Below, one piece after another: positions 12,451 through 23,040 of a stretch of 64,000 nucleotides of DNA. The DNA comes from Riptortus pedestris (Eukaryota; Arthropoda; Insecta; Hemiptera; Alydidae). Within the stretch, counting starts at the first letter, position 1; each line of letters opens with the position of its first letter. A program made the translations under genes and the position numbers. A model generated the notes under the pieces. It saw nothing but the letters and a program-made list of their open reading frames with translations. It searched no databases and was not told where the DNA came from. The stretch covers positions 20,939,501 to 21,003,500 of the forward strand of contig CM032230.1 of the NCBI GenBank assembly GCA_019009955.1, read 5' to 3'.

Positions 12451-12996
12451 ACTTCAAAAATGGTATTTGTGAAATACTGAATATCAAGTATCACAGTTAT
12501 TGTAAGTTAAGAAAATTGTGTAATTGGAGAGGAGAAAACGCCCAATTAAAGATAAAGTTCGTTAATAGACGAAATATAACCAAGGGGAAAAATTAAAAAT
12601 ATTTCTGAAATTACTCAAAACCTTATATATGAATTATCATAATATGCTATAACTTCTTCTACTTTTTCTACACATTCTTCTATTACTGGAATATAATGGA
12701 AGATAATTCTCATCTTCTTGTAATTTAAGCTATAACTGAGCCACTACACATCTCTTATCCAACTGGTATTTCAATATTTGTTTAAATAGGTTTCTTAATA
12801 TGGGACAAATAACAGAATAGATTGGGGGGGGGATCATCAAGAAGGTAATATACCTGTTCGTGAGAAATCTGTTTTCTTGAAACAGCCCGTCAGTGATTTT
12901 TATCTGTTAATATATATATTCATCAAAGTTTCATCGCAAGGGACAACAATAAAACAATAAAAAAAAAAAAAAATTTCGCGCATACTTTATTCATAC

Positions 12997-13042
12997 TGTC
13001 CTACATGTTTCGTGGCTTACACACCACCTCTTCAGCCCCTGC
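12997..13042 (-). ncRNA. hammerhead-like motif (P1)
   Basis: Minus strand: CTGAAGAGGTGG, then AGCCACGAAACATGTAGG. Core and stem II agree with the plus motif at 14229-14270, but the bases before the core (GGGG) do not pair with the bases after the cleavage triplet, so stem I is lost. Confidence 0.45.
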
Positions 13043-13124
13043 AGACCTTTTTCAAAAAATAATAACATTACATTAATTTAACAAAACTGTTTGCTAGATA
13101 CTTTATTAATAAGTGCCTACTTAC

Positions 13125-14194
13125 ATATCGCTGGTCGGGAAGAAGACTGTCACATCTCAAAAAAGTGAGATTTTTGGATTAGTACCTAAATTAGCTCTGA
13201 ATGAGTTGTTGTTTCTCAAGGCAAGACTGTTACATCTCAGTAAATTCCTCTAGAGAGCTCTTCACTCAATAGTGACAAGTATGATTAGCAAGGGAAGGTT
13301 ATGCAACAGTGTCACATTTCAGTTTGAGTCAGTTAGTTTTGAGTGAACATCTACTTTGTCTTTTTCAAAACTGTCATAACTTGAAATATCACAGTGTGTG
13401 TTCCAGTGGTGTTAATTCCTTATTGTGCAATAGAGTTTTATCTTTTAATATGACACTCTTCTTTTTAAGGTAATAACTGTTAAATATATTTGCTTATTAA
13501 TGATAGTGTGATATTTCGAAATACAACCTTCTTGTATTATAAATAAAAGCTATTAAACCTTAAAAAAAATTTGACAATTCAAATATTTTTTACTACCTTA
13601 AACTTAACCGATCTTTACTGGGTCTTCTTTAGGGTCAATAGTCTTGAAGAAAACTTCAACAACTTTTGATCAAAGAACAATATCGAAATTCCCGTTTTGC
13701 TAATGCACCTGTAATACATTTCTGAATACACATACGAAATTTGATCAAAATCGGTTTTGTAGTTTCGGGGGAGTAGTGTTTTTTTAATTGTCAAAAATCT
13801 GGGGTAAAGGGCTTCGCCCAATTTATTTAAACATTATTGTATAAAATGAATGGTTGTATGTTTTATAAATATTGAATTAATTGAGTATTCAACGAAAACT
13901 TTCTGTAACTTAATTTGACATTTTTTTTATAAATAAATGCAAAGAATTTGGGACAATACCGTCATGTCTCTAAATTTTTAAATTTTGGTGGCATCTCAAA
14001 AATAATAAATCAGGAAATATATCATTGGATGATAGAACTAGACATAAAGATACTATTTACAAAGTTTGAACACATTACAATTTTTTTTTTTTAGAAGAAA
14101 TTCAATAAGAAATTTTAAAATAAATCTTTGGGGGGTTCTCTTGAAAAATCAGGGGTTTTCGAGATGTGACAGTCTTCTTCCCGACCAGCGATAT
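13125..14194. mobile_element. DNA transposon with perfect 34-bp TIRs
   Basis: Positions 13125-13158 and 14161-14194 are exact inverted copies, starting ATATCGCTGGTCGGG. The interior is AT-rich. A 68-codon minus frame (13615-13821) and the GATTTTGATCAAATTTCG type sequence around it do not resemble a known transposase. The target duplication is ambiguous because the ends are themselves AT-palindromic (AT, TA or ATAT all fit). Perfect TIRs imply recent arrival; the superfamily is not determined. Confidence 0.85.
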
Positions 14195-14228
14195 GAATGC
14201 TGATATGCACGTTCCCCCTTAAGGGATA

Positions 14229-14270
14229 GTCCCTGAAGAGGTGGTATATAAGCCACGAAACATGTAGGGC
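14229..14270 (+). ncRNA. hammerhead-ribozyme-like motif (P1), best-preserved copy
   Basis: Stem I 5' strand GTCC (14229-14232), core CTGAAGA (14233-14239), one unpaired G, stem II GTGG...CCAC, GAAA (14257-14260), then ACATGT as a minimal stem III, A at 14266 as residue 17, and GGGC (14267-14270) closing stem I. CTGANGA and GAAA are the invariant hammerhead residues. The predicted cut is after 14266. Type I topology with very short stem III is what Penelope-like elements carry (established knowledge). Activity is untested. Confidence 0.65.
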
Positions 14271-15124
14271 AGTATGAATAAAGGTTACGCTGAAATATTT
14301 CCCTCCTATGATTTCTCCTCATAGTAACCCTTTGAGGAGTATTTTATTTGAATGCATGTTCCATTGCCAAATGGCATATTACATGCATGATTATGTTTAA
14401 ATACATTTTTATATTACAATATATACACGTTAATCAATCATCTAATCAAATGTAATATTTAAAAAAATAAAATACAACGAATCATTTGTAGTTAAATTCA
14501 ACCGGTTTAATTTGCGAATCTATGCTATGTAAGGTATTCAATTATAATTCATATTCCTCACAATCAACTTTAAATTCTAATGAGTTTTTGCTACATCTAT
14601 ATCTATACTTTTGATAAACTTTATAAGCTTTTTATTATATTTATTAGATAAAATATGAGGTGGCATTATTAAATTTGGTCCGAGGTTGAACTGTCATTAA
14701 AGTATATTTAAAACCTTTTGTGTTGTCTGTGATGTCCTGTCTGCCCATGTTCTTTTATAAATTGTATGTATTTGTGACGGTGACTCTTAATTGTGTTGTA
14801 ATTGTTGTGAGCCATATCTGGTATGCATTGATGTAAGCTGTAACGTCGTCCATTCTCTGTTCCACTTATGTATTGTGTCGGTAAGTCTTTTATAATGTGT
14901 CAGAGTGGTACGAGAGAGAATTCTGGGATATTGGTGACCCTTGTCATGAAACTATATATATATATATAAATAAAAAATTGTAACCTCTGTCTGTAAATTG
15001 ATTTTTTTCGCGAAATTTCACGATAACTTTTCGTTTCACATGTCATAGACACCATATCTGCATTTTGTTTCTTTCGTGTATCCCCCATATTTATTTTTAG
15101 CTGGTGGTGAGGGTGATGAATGGC

Positions 15125-15385
15125 TAATCAGAAAACTTTTTTATGACTCCTCACAATTTTATTTCTTATAAACGCTGAGCGCTTTCGGGGACTATATCCC
15201 CATCCTCATAGCGTCAGAGCGTAGAGCGATAACTCTCGTGCATCGGCAGGGTTCAGCCTAGCAGCAAGTCTATAGGATCGCTCTACGCTCTGACGCTCTG
15301 AGGATGGGGATTTAGTCCCCGAAAGCGCTCAGCGTTTATAAGAAATAAAATTGTGAGGAGCCATAAAAAAGTTTTGTGATTAACC
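15125..15385. mobile_element. foldback element, about 105-bp inverted arms
   Basis: TAATCAGAAAACTTTTTTATG at the left is matched by its near-complement at the right, and pairing continues inward through ATAAACGCTGAGCGCTTTCG to about 15228. Each arm carries a hammerhead-like motif: intact on plus (15292-15336), mutated on minus (core C3 to A). It is inserted in a Helitron, which dates it as younger. Confidence 0.85.
15292..15336 (+). ncRNA. hammerhead-ribozyme-like motif with six-pair stem I
   Basis: Stem I GACGCT (15292-15297) pairs with AGCGTT (15331-15336), five Watson-Crick pairs and one wobble. Core CTGAGGA at 15298-15304, one unpaired T, stem II GGGG/CCCC, GAAA at 15321-15324, the AGCGCT palindrome as a tiny stem III and C at 15330 as residue 17. 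This is structurally the best hammerhead in the window. Confidence 0.65.
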
Positions 15386-16063
15386 TTTCGTGTATGTTTG
15401 TTTGTATTTTACCTCTACACGCATAAACGTCTGAACCGAATTTTATGAAACTTGTTATGTATATTAGTACTAACCCAACTTAGACTTTAGGCTATATTCA
15501 TTTTTTCTGAGACGAACAGGAGTGGGGGTTATAAGGGAAGCCTGAAATTAAAAATAGCGATATTTCGTTTCCTATTGGTTTTTCCGCAAATATGCACATA
15601 ACATAAGTTGTTTATTTTGTTATTTGGAGTAACTTTTGTTATACACACTTTTGTCGTATACCTAAGTATAAATGAGTTATACATTAAAACTTTAGCGGGC
15701 ACTAACGGCTGAACCGAACTTAAAAAAACTCGGTATATCAATTAGCATTAATTCTTCAATGATTATAAGTTATATATAAAAATTTTAGGTTCGAACGGGA
15801 GGCGGGTTAAAAGGGAGGCCTGAAACAAAAATTCACCAATATTTACATGTATAAGAGACGGGAAATATAAAAATAACGAAGACTGTGAAGCCTTATCGAA
15901 CAAATAATTCTACTATTAACAAATCCACGGCAACGACGGGTATCAATCCTAAACACTGGGACGGGTAAATGTCAAAATATTGTGCAATGTAAAGCCTGCT
16001 GAAAAATACCATCACCGTTCAGCCTCAAATAAATTCCCGGGCGAAGCCGGGTATCTGAGCTAG

Positions 16064-16559
16064 TATATATATAAACTTATTTTGCATTTTTGACTGAGCC
16101 TTTTGGCTAAGAAGTTCACCTCTAGCCGATGAAAATGATTTAGTTAAATAACTAGACCATCAAATTTATTATTATCGTCAGAAATTTCGAAAAACCCTTC
16201 ACTTAAGTCCAATTTGCGGGCCTTTTTGTCCCGGGGCGGCTTCTACTAACAAGATATGGAGGAGGAATCTGAGAAGGAAATTGGCGGGCGGGAGATGTCG
16301 GAGATGGATGTGAGGCAAGTGAAATAATAAATCTTGCGCTGGGTGGGGAGAATGTATATATATCTAAATGTGGGAGAAGGCTGAGAGACATGAGCCAGCT
16401 GTCGACGAGCATATCCTTCTAAACCTGGCCATCCTTCACCCATCTACTTCCTTCCTCCTTCTCCCACTTATTCAACTAACCCCAGGCCTTTAGCCTAGTC
16501 TTCGCCCGTTTCCCTTCATCCTTTAACGGAGAGACTCCGTTCGAATCTTTGCGTACAAA
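16064..16559. other. unassigned, moderately GC stretch
   Basis: Positions 16200-16500 are richer in G+C than their surroundings, with overlapping minus-strand frames of 65-69 codons that are serine/proline-rich and lack domain features. A noncoding origin is more likely. Confidence 0.3.
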
Positions 16560-16890
16560 ATAAGTCAAAGAGTCTGACCATGCAGGAGTTGCGTAAACTG
16601 AACAATTTACAACCACCTGTTATTGAAATCCCCTAGAATAAAAGAGATTATCACGTAATAAGAATATTAACCAATAGACACAAGTCAAACCTCTGTCGTA
16701 GGGTGCTGAGCTGATATTTCTTATAGAAATAAATATTTGAAACAATTTCTAGGTGATTAGTGTATTGTTAAAAATAGCAAAGGGACAGTGTTCGAGAGTT
16801 CACTGAAAGGCAGACAATTATCTAACGAAAATATACTAGTTAATCTTGAAGATAAGACAGCCATTACATATATACCTGCATATGTAGAAC
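16560..16890 (+). mobile_element. H1 element fragment, strongly diverged
   Basis: A decayed L end (CATGCAGGAGTTGCGTAAACTG) is followed by a recognisable GTTCACTGAAAGGC, AGTTAATCTTGAAGATAAG and AACATTACAT core series; no (TA)n and no R end. Confidence 0.5.
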
Positions 16891-16959
16891 ATTACATTTT
16901 TTTTTCAAAAAATAAGTGTATGTACTAATCAGTACAAGGGGACAGTGGAAGGCGTCTGA

Positions 16960-17640
16960 AATACTGCGAAGAGTTCGCCTGGGCTGGAAGTTTTTTTTAA
17001 GAAATAGAATGCTTTACAAGAGTAAGACAGACATTAAACTACAATAAAAATGAAACTTTGGAATTCCACAGTATTACCAGTACTAACATATGGGTGCGAA
17101 ACCTGGAGACTGACAAAAAAAGTTATAGAAAACATGCGAACAACACAACGATACATGCTCAGCATTAGTAAAAAAGAACTCTTAACGAAGGGCTGACCTG
17201 GAAGACATTGCTAAATGCTTCTTTCTAAGGAAATGGAAATGGACAGGACATATGATAAGAAGGCATGAAGATAGTTGGACCAGGAAGATGATCGACTGGT
17301 GAGCTAGAGAATATAAAAGAAGCAGAGGCAGACCAATGAAAAATTGGAACGAAGAGATGCGCCGCACTGGAGTAGCATGGACAAGAGTGGCTTACTACAG
17401 AAAGGAATGGAAGCGTCTCGGGACTGCACACTACCAGCAATCGATCCAGGAACTGTTAAAGTAATATATGTATAAAACACAAAGGTTAGGACCTCAGCTA
17501 ACGCTGATTTTGCTCAAACGTTCAATAATGTCTGCATATAATACCTGTATCCTCATTGTTATTTTCTATGTACAAAGTATGTAAATATTAAATGAAAATT
17601 TTTATAATTAAGCAAATAAAGGATTATTATTATTATTATT
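16960..17640 (+). pseudogene. LINE ORF2 C-terminal relic, RTE-like (endonuclease/RT type)
   Basis: The tail of a non-LTR reverse transcriptase. The frame from 17050 reads LPVLTYGCETW, the motif that follows the RT domain in RTE/CR1-like elements. After a frameshift near 17190 come WKWTGHMIRRHED and SRGRPMKNWNEE, ending in a stop at 17462-17464. There is also an in-frame stop after MIDW (about 17300). The 3' untranslated part ends in (ATT)n near 17640, a usual LINE tail. It is 5'-truncated and dead. Clade assignment below RTE-like is not possible by eye. Confidence 0.8.
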
Positions 17641-17646
17641 TGTGTG

Positions 17647-17650
<4 letters not shown>

Positions 17651-17695
<45 letters not shown>
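17651..17695. repeat. (TA)n microsatellite
   Basis: About 44 bp of TA between the tail of one LINE relic and the start of the next. A (TA)n also precedes the homologous LINE relic at 55778. Confidence 0.85.
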
Positions 17696-17699
<4 letters not shown>

Positions 17700-17709
17700 T
17701 CATGGGCTT

Positions 17710-18203
17710 CGGATAAAAAGTGCTGTCTTCCTCAGAATGGACAACAGCGGTGAAGATGAACGTGAATCTAGTGCCAGTTCGCTCTGTCCCAGGAATGAGT
17801 CTGGGAAACACCCACTGTAGGCATTGCAGTGAGACAGAACTCCTTCCCCATGTCCTATTTTCCTGCCAATGGGGTGAGCAGATGCGTAATTCATGCCATC
17901 ATAAGGTACGGACTCAATTTGATAACCTCTTAAAAAAGAAACACCCAGATTGGGATATATTCAAAGACGGCACTCCGAGAAGAGCAAACATAGAAGCCAT
18001 TAAGAAAAATGAATAGAAGGGCTTAATTCTAAATCCTACTGTCTGTTTTGAGATGCACGAAAATCAAGCAGACGAGATGGATCAAGAGAAGAGAGCAATA
18101 TAAGAACCATGTTGCCTCTATTTCTCAAAAAAAAATAAAAATACGAAATCCAAGACTGGATGGTTATGGGGCTATAGTTCGGCTCAAAAGGAGTCCTCCA
18201 TAA
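17710..18203 (+). pseudogene. LINE C-terminal relic, R2-superfamily (restriction-like endonuclease) type
   Basis: The frame starting before 17720 encodes SEWTTAVKMNVNL, a zinc-knuckle CRHCSETELLPHV...C, then HHKVRTQF and PRRANIEAI. After a stop at about 18013 the same frame continues with LILNPTVCFE and EPCCLYFS, and remains recognisable to about 18200 by alignment with the copy at 55778-56512. This order (CCHC knuckle, R-x-D, D-P-T-V-x-F-E) is that of R2/R4/Dong-like elements with a PD-(D/E)XK endonuclease. Here the RRADI aspartate is replaced (RRANI) and the DPTV aspartate by N, so it is inactive. Confidence 0.8.
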
Positions 18204-18210
18204 AAAAAAA

Positions 18211-18345
18211 AGTCCGTCTCACAGGGGCTGCGTAAACTAAACAGATTTGCCTCGTGAAGTTTAACAATAGAGAAATTCCACGAGAGCCAAACAGTTAGGA
18301 AAACGGCCGAACTTACTTTTGGCCTTAAGGGAAATCTGCTTAGTT
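18211..18345 (+). mobile_element. H1 element fragment, subfamily A
   Basis: An L end with AGTCCGTCTCACAGGGG and CTGCGTAAACTAAACAGATT is followed after about 80 bp by GGCCTTAAGGGAAATCTGCT, an R-type palindrome half. Internally deleted: the core and (TA)n are gone. Confidence 0.7.
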
Positions 18346-18348
18346 ATA

Positions 18349-18465
18349 CTTAGTCCCACCCTGCCTAGAAAAGGGAAGTACACCGTAGATAACCCGTCCA
18401 AATTAGCCGAGTAATAACACAAACATTATTAACATCCACATTAAGTGGGTGTCAATAATTAATAT
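18349..18465 (+). mobile_element. SINE tail fragment
   Basis: CTTAGTCCCACCCTGCCTAG, GATAACCCGTCCAAATTAGC and AGTGGGTGTCAATAATTAAT match the 3' half of the SINE at 48132-48362. Promoter half absent. Confidence 0.65.
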
Positions 18466-19235
18466 ACATATAATTTAATGGCGACAAATTTAGTCAGCGA
18501 TTATGCTACTTACTCAAGTTGTAAACCCTAAGCAAATGAAGCTAAGATTAAAAAATGTAACGCATATTTCCAGCGAAGAGAATAATTGCATGTTTAACAA
18601 ATGTAGATACAGGTAGATATCTGAATAGGAGGGATACACTTAGAAAAGATTATATCCATGCAAAACACAGACCCTTCTTATACCCTCAAACCAACTCAAG
18701 ATTTTTATTCAAAACAGGAATCCGTATGAAATGCTAGGTATCTGATTTTACATTCAGATATTGGTTAGTAAAGGTATTGAATACCAAAACACTATTCTGA
18801 AATTCAAACAAGGAATTTGTAATATTCATTTCTCCCAAGCTAATAGTTAGAGGGGTTAGAGATCCAACCGCCCTAGATCCAGCCCTTCTTATACAATGCC
18901 TCTACAACACTAATTTAAATGAGTTCATTCCAATTACAGGGCTCCGCTACAAGCCTTAAGAGAAATATTTAAAGAGACAATATAAGAGGATTAATAAATT
19001 CTGAAATAAATAAAAAAAATAAAATGAAATAAGAGGAAAAAAGAAAGAGGAAGCAAAAAACGAATATGGAAGCATGAAAAATAAAGAAAAGCTTAGCTTA
19101 TGTATCATCAAATTAAACAAAATATTATGAAGCGAAAAATGCAATACTTGAAATAAAATTTAAATTAATGCACGAAATCGATCGACCGTCGACTTACAAA
19201 AACATCTCAACTTCAATGTCAGAATGAAAATAAAT
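18466..19235. other. unassigned AT-rich DNA
   Basis: No recognised repeat end or gene. Purine-rich A/G runs at 18960-19080 generate phenylalanine-rich minus frames that are not genes. Confidence 0.35.
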
Positions 19236-19551
19236 TATAATTTTATTAAATTGAGTTCGTCATATCGTTACTAAACTCGATATTTAAACGATATGTAAAA
19301 CTGAAGATGAAGTTCGTTAATGACGAATCGGACGGAGTGGTATGAAACGCAGGGGAATTTCGAAAACTTTAGATATATCAGTTTCCTGACGTCGGATGGA
19401 AAAAGTAAACTACTTTTATAGGAAATTAAATGCCCTATAAATGTTTTTTTATACATTTTGCATCATCATGAATATTAACCGAGATAGTTGTATTTTTTTT
19501 TTTTATTTATCAGCCTTCAGTAAACCCCCACTATCAAGCCATATATATGTA

Positions 19552-20629
19552 GGGCACTAGGAAAGTTTTGCAATATGAGGGATGGGATCGCAGGACGAGT
19601 TGGCACACGCGTAGACCTGTTCAAGCCTGCACAGTAGCTAGCGAAAGGTGTGAGAAATGTCATCCTGGTCTAGAGTTGAGTACAGAGCGATTTTAGGCTA
19701 CAACTTTGCACGTGGGTTAACTGTGGATGAGTGTTTAGAAGAAATGCTGCCAGTGCTTGGAGAGGATTGCCTACACCATATAACAATATTTAGGTTGTAC
19801 CAAGAGTTTAAAAGAGGAAATTTTGAGCTTGAGGACGCTCAAAGGTCAGGTCGTCCAGCTTCATCGGTGACCGAAGAGAACATTGATGGTGTTCGGAAAT
19901 TGCTGGAGGCAGACAGGGGAGCTACCTATCTGCAGATAGAGAAGTCCTTGGGTATAAATGCACCAGCGATTCGTAGCATTTTGCATGATCATCTTCATGT
20001 CAGGAAGCTTTGTACTCCTTGGGTGCCTCCGGTCTCGTGGTGCCGTGAAATGCTCAAGAAATTCAAAAATGGGAGAGCCTCCAATGTAAACAGCGTAGTA
20101 ACGGGTGATGAAACCTGTTTTTACTATTATGATGTCCCAACTAAATCTCAGAGCAAAATGTGGGTGTTTGAAGATGAGGACACCCCCGTCAATGCCCGGA
20201 AATCCAGATCTGTTAAGATAAGAATGGTGGTGGTATTTTTTAGTAGGAGGGGCGTTGTGGAGCGAGTGGTGCTAGAAACTCAGGAAAACTGTCACAGGCA
20301 GGTGGTACACCGAGGAATGCCTCCCTAAAGTAGTGCAAGCTCTGAAAAAAATTCGGCCAAACTCTAGAATGGACACAAGGTTCCTTCACCAGGATATTTG
20401 GCCAGTACTGGAATAAAACTGTTAAAGCACCTTCTGAAAGGGAGGCATTTCTCAAGCGATGAGGACCTATTGAGGGCCTGGGACTTCGAGTGTGCCCAGA
20501 TCCCAGAAGAAAACGTGGCAGGGCTACTTTGAAGACTGGTCTAGGAGGATGGAGAAGTGTGTTTTATGCGGTGGAAGGTATTTTGAAAATTGTAAAAAAT
20601 AAAGTCCTATTGCAAAACTTTTAGTGCCC
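19552..20629 (+). mobile_element. mariner-like element, 1.08 kb, with TIRs and TA duplication
   Basis: The left end GGGCACTAGGAAAGTTTTGC and right end GCAAAACTTTTAGTGCCC are inverted with a small difference, and each is flanked by TA (19550-19551 and 20630-20631). The length is a little under the usual 1.3 kb because the transposase is internally deleted. Confidence 0.92.
19657..20603 (+). pseudogene. mariner transposase, broken
   Basis: The frame opens at ATG 19657 (MSSWSRVEYRAILGYNF) with the N-terminal helix-turn-helix region and SGRPASS linker, followed by LGINAPAIRSILHDHL. The TGDET motif (first catalytic Asp) is at about residues 148-152, then WVFEDEDTP and a changed reading around residue 200. 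The normal VPHxLTxxQ segment between residues about 120 and 128 is shortened. After the frame break near 20290 another frame gives LHQDIWP, where HHDN (second Asp) would be expected; the PPYSPDLAP segment with the third Asp is deleted. Full-length mariner transposases are about 345 residues; this one cannot be active. Confidence 0.92.
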
Positions 20630-20749
20630 TACGTACAATATAGGCTGTTATATCATGATCCACTTTATTCTTCGCTCCTCTAGATGAGATGCATTCAAAT
20701 GCCGTCTGATATGCTTTAAGCAATTCATATTTTGCGTTCTCAACTCAAA

Positions 20750-21124
20750 AATGTTTTTTATCGACTGATCTATACCGTATTCGATATTTAACCGATTCAG
20801 TTAAGACTAAAGATCATATTCGTTAATGACAGATATCTGATCAGAAATGAGAGGACGGAATTTAAAAAATTCAAACATACCTCCGTTAACATAACTCATA
20901 TTGAAGAGTGTTATAGAACCAGTCTTGTTAAACTATTGAGGTTCTACAGGTGTAGCCTTAAGCTTATTTTAGTAACTCAAATATTAAGCCTGTCGTTCTT
21001 GTAATGATCTACACATCAGAATATTATTTCTAAATTGAAAACATACAGTCAGCTGACATAGGTAGTATGTCATAACTGCTACATGGGAAATATGCAAAGT
21101 TTACGCAGCCCCTGCGAGCCTCAC
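20750..21124 (-). mobile_element. H1 element, diverged, reverse
   Basis: In reverse: TATTCGATATTTAACCGATT, TTCGTTAATGACAGATATC, CTCCGTTAACATAACTC, then an L end TGGGAAATATGCAAAGTTT and ACGCAGCCCCTGCGAG at 21090-21120. The middle module differs from other copies. Confidence 0.65.
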
Positions 21125-21521
21125 TTTTTTTTAAACATTTAATAAATAATAATTATAAGCATGAAAAATAATAACACTCAGTTACGAATATTAATAAATT
21201 TGTTTTATTAAAAATATGTTTATTTTTCAGAGCGGAAATAAATATAAAAGTTTCCGTTTTCATTTAAGCATAAATTCAAGTATTTAAAAAGTCTCATTTT
21301 ATCTCTGGAATATGCTGGATGGTAGAGGAACCAATTGATAAGGATCAATAAGAAGGCCAAGTCCTCTACAATTTTTAATACAATGCAGAGTGCACTTTCG
21401 GAGTCAACGCTCCATCAGTGAGTGCCTGCTGACAAACACAACCTCGAGTTAATTTAACATTCATAGCATGGCTAAAAGCAAAATTAACACCAGTCATAAA
21501 AAACAAACACAAAAAAGAGTA

Positions 21522-21705
21522 AAAACAATAGAAAATCTTAAAACTAGTCAACTAATAAAAATAGAAAATCTAATAACTAGTCAAAACAATAGAAAATCTA
21601 ATAACTAGTCAAAACAATAGATAATCTAATAACTAGTCAAAACAATAGAAATCTAATAACTAGTCAAAACAATAGAAAATCTAATAACAAGTCAACTAAT
21701 AAAAG
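21522..21705. repeat. about 27-bp minisatellite
   Basis: Seven or so imperfect units of AATAGAAAATCTAATAACTAG with short spacers. The units are nearly identical, so expansion was recent. It lies in AT-rich DNA with no associated gene. Confidence 0.9.
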
Positions 21706-21924
21706 TTAAAGAAGCAAACAACGATAAGGATATGACAAAACTAAAAACTATAATAAAATTAAAAAAACTGAAAAACCTTTACTAATTACAGATGTATATG
21801 GAAAACCTATCACAGTGGGTGGGAACCTCTGAAAACCCACCCAGAGGAACTGTAAGAGACATCTAAAAATAAACAAAAACCCATACTAATAATAGAGGGG
21901 AGATGGATAGGGATAGAGGGATCT

Positions 21925-22035
21925 CAATTTCGTCTTTACATGGATAGGATCAATGAACATTTGAGGAAAAATTCAAAAATGGAGTCATGAGTACTACCTC
22001 ATAAACTGATTTCCCCGAAGGGAAATCTGCTAAAA
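21925..22035 (+). mobile_element. H1 element, right end only
   Basis: CAATTTCGTC, GGATAGGATCAATGAACATT, GTCATGAGTACTACCTCA and the palindrome GATTTCCCCGAAGGGAAATC with TGCTAAAA. The last 110 bp of H1. Confidence 0.8.
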
Positions 22036-22139
22036 AGCTAACAAGCGGGAGTTAAAAGAAAACATCAACATTACTAAAAATAAAATAAAAAAAAAAACAA
22101 TATATTGTGAACAAGAAAGCTGGGATAAACAATTTACAT

Positions 22140-22420
22140 GGTGTATTTATCGAATGTTTAAATAAACAGCTAGTCCAACAGATTCTAGATGTAGCTAATA
22201 CCTCTTCTGGTATCGATTTTTCAAAACGCGAAACGTTTCAGGTAATACATTTATAAACTTTCATCATTTTAATGTATCGATATTATCCGATGAGCGGTCG
22301 AAGTATTTTATACTAAGTGGCACTATAGAGGACACGGAACATGTAGAGGAAAATAAATCAGGGAAAATATTTCACGTGTTTTCCATCTATTGACCTTTTA
22401 TTTCTCCTTCAAATTAAATG
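22140..22420. repeat. possible decayed P1 hammerhead element
   Basis: GAGGACACGGAACATGTAGAGG followed by AAAATAAATCA (22327-22370) resembles the P1 hammerhead tail CCACGAAACATGTAGGGC...AATAAAG, and CGCGAAACGTTTCAGG at 22230 is similar in style. Too degraded to be certain. Confidence 0.25.
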
Positions 22421-23040
22421 CATGAGTAAATGCAACTCCCAATACTTATACATTTCCTTTATTAAAAATATGTTTATATTTCAGAGCGGAAAGAAAAAAG
22501 AAAAGTATAAGAAAGAAGAACCTCTTTGCGTTTTCAAAGTAAAAAAATGTGAATAGAGACATAAGAGAGACACACATAACTTTATTTTTGTGTGGACAAG
22601 GGGAGGAGTGACATCCCTCCCACCCGAATGACAAATTTGGCGGAAAAAAATAGATCAAAGAGGTAGGGAATAATCATAAACACAGTGGAAGAGAGATAAG
22701 GGAGGCAGAGAAAGCAGGGAGGGGGCACCTGTTCATATCCCAGCCGAGGGAGACTTTTTAATACCATTAAGCCTTTTTCTGATTAAACTCAACAAGTTGG
22801 GTCTTTCTTTTTTTTTATCATTATTATTTACACTAAAACATGCTGTGTGTATATATATTAATTTCTTATTTGAGGTCCAGCAGAGGCTTTCATAGCTCAA
22901 CAGTAATCATAATAATTAACCAAACATCCCACATTTGTTACAGATCGTATATAACTTCCGACAGGCATGTACACAGCTGATTTGCCACGTAATAATGTGA
23001 AACGTTTGATCTCTTCTCACCGTCTATTTCAAAGAAAAGG
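22421..23040. other. unassigned DNA
   Basis: TTATTAAAAATATGTTTAT at 22459 repeats a block at 21205. Positions 22480-22760 are purine-rich on plus, giving proline/serine-rich minus frames that I do not regard as genes. Confidence 0.35.

Larger units (their letters stand above)
12912..14955. mobile_element. hammerhead-bearing element P1 with a nested transposon
   Basis: The left edge (AAGTTTCATCGCAAGGGAC) and right edge (GACCCTTGTCATGAAACTAT) are inverted. Hammerhead-like motifs at 12997-13042 (minus) and 14229-14270 (plus) face outward. Positions 14300-14430 match the P1 copy at 6470-6600 (CATAGTAACCC, GAGGAGTATTTTATTTGAAT, TTACATGCATGATT). A 1.07-kb TIR element (13125-14194) interrupts it. 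Confidence 0.65.
14956..16063 (+). mobile_element. non-autonomous Helitron with canonical 3' end
   Basis: The 3' end has the hairpin CCCGGGCGAAGCCGGG, an 8-base spacer and CTAG at 16060-16063, followed by T: the Helitron terminal signature. The interior holds the GTATGTTTGTTTGTA and AAACGTCTGAACCGAATTTT strings common in arthropod Helitrons (recalled). It sits in a TA tract on both sides, and its exact 5' TC end is not visible. A foldback element (15125-15385) interrupts it. No Rep/helicase coding. Confidence 0.8.
19240..20700 (-). mobile_element. H1 element interrupted by mariner
   Basis: In reverse: GTTACTAAACTCGATATTTAA, AAGTTCGTTAATGACG, CTGACGTCGGATGG, AATATTAACCGAGATA, CAGCCTTCAGTAAACCCCCA, then mariner at 19552-20629, then ATCATGATCCACTTTATTC. 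The two halves rejoin exactly across the mariner TA, showing mariner came later. Confidence 0.75.

Noticed and set aside
16203..16443. Overlapping Ser/Pro-rich minus frames
   Set aside because: No domain, two overlapping registers, composition explained by local purine-rich plus strand.
19657..20328. Functional mariner transposase
   Set aside because: Internal deletions remove part of the central region and the third catalytic Asp segment, and the frame is broken near residue 210.
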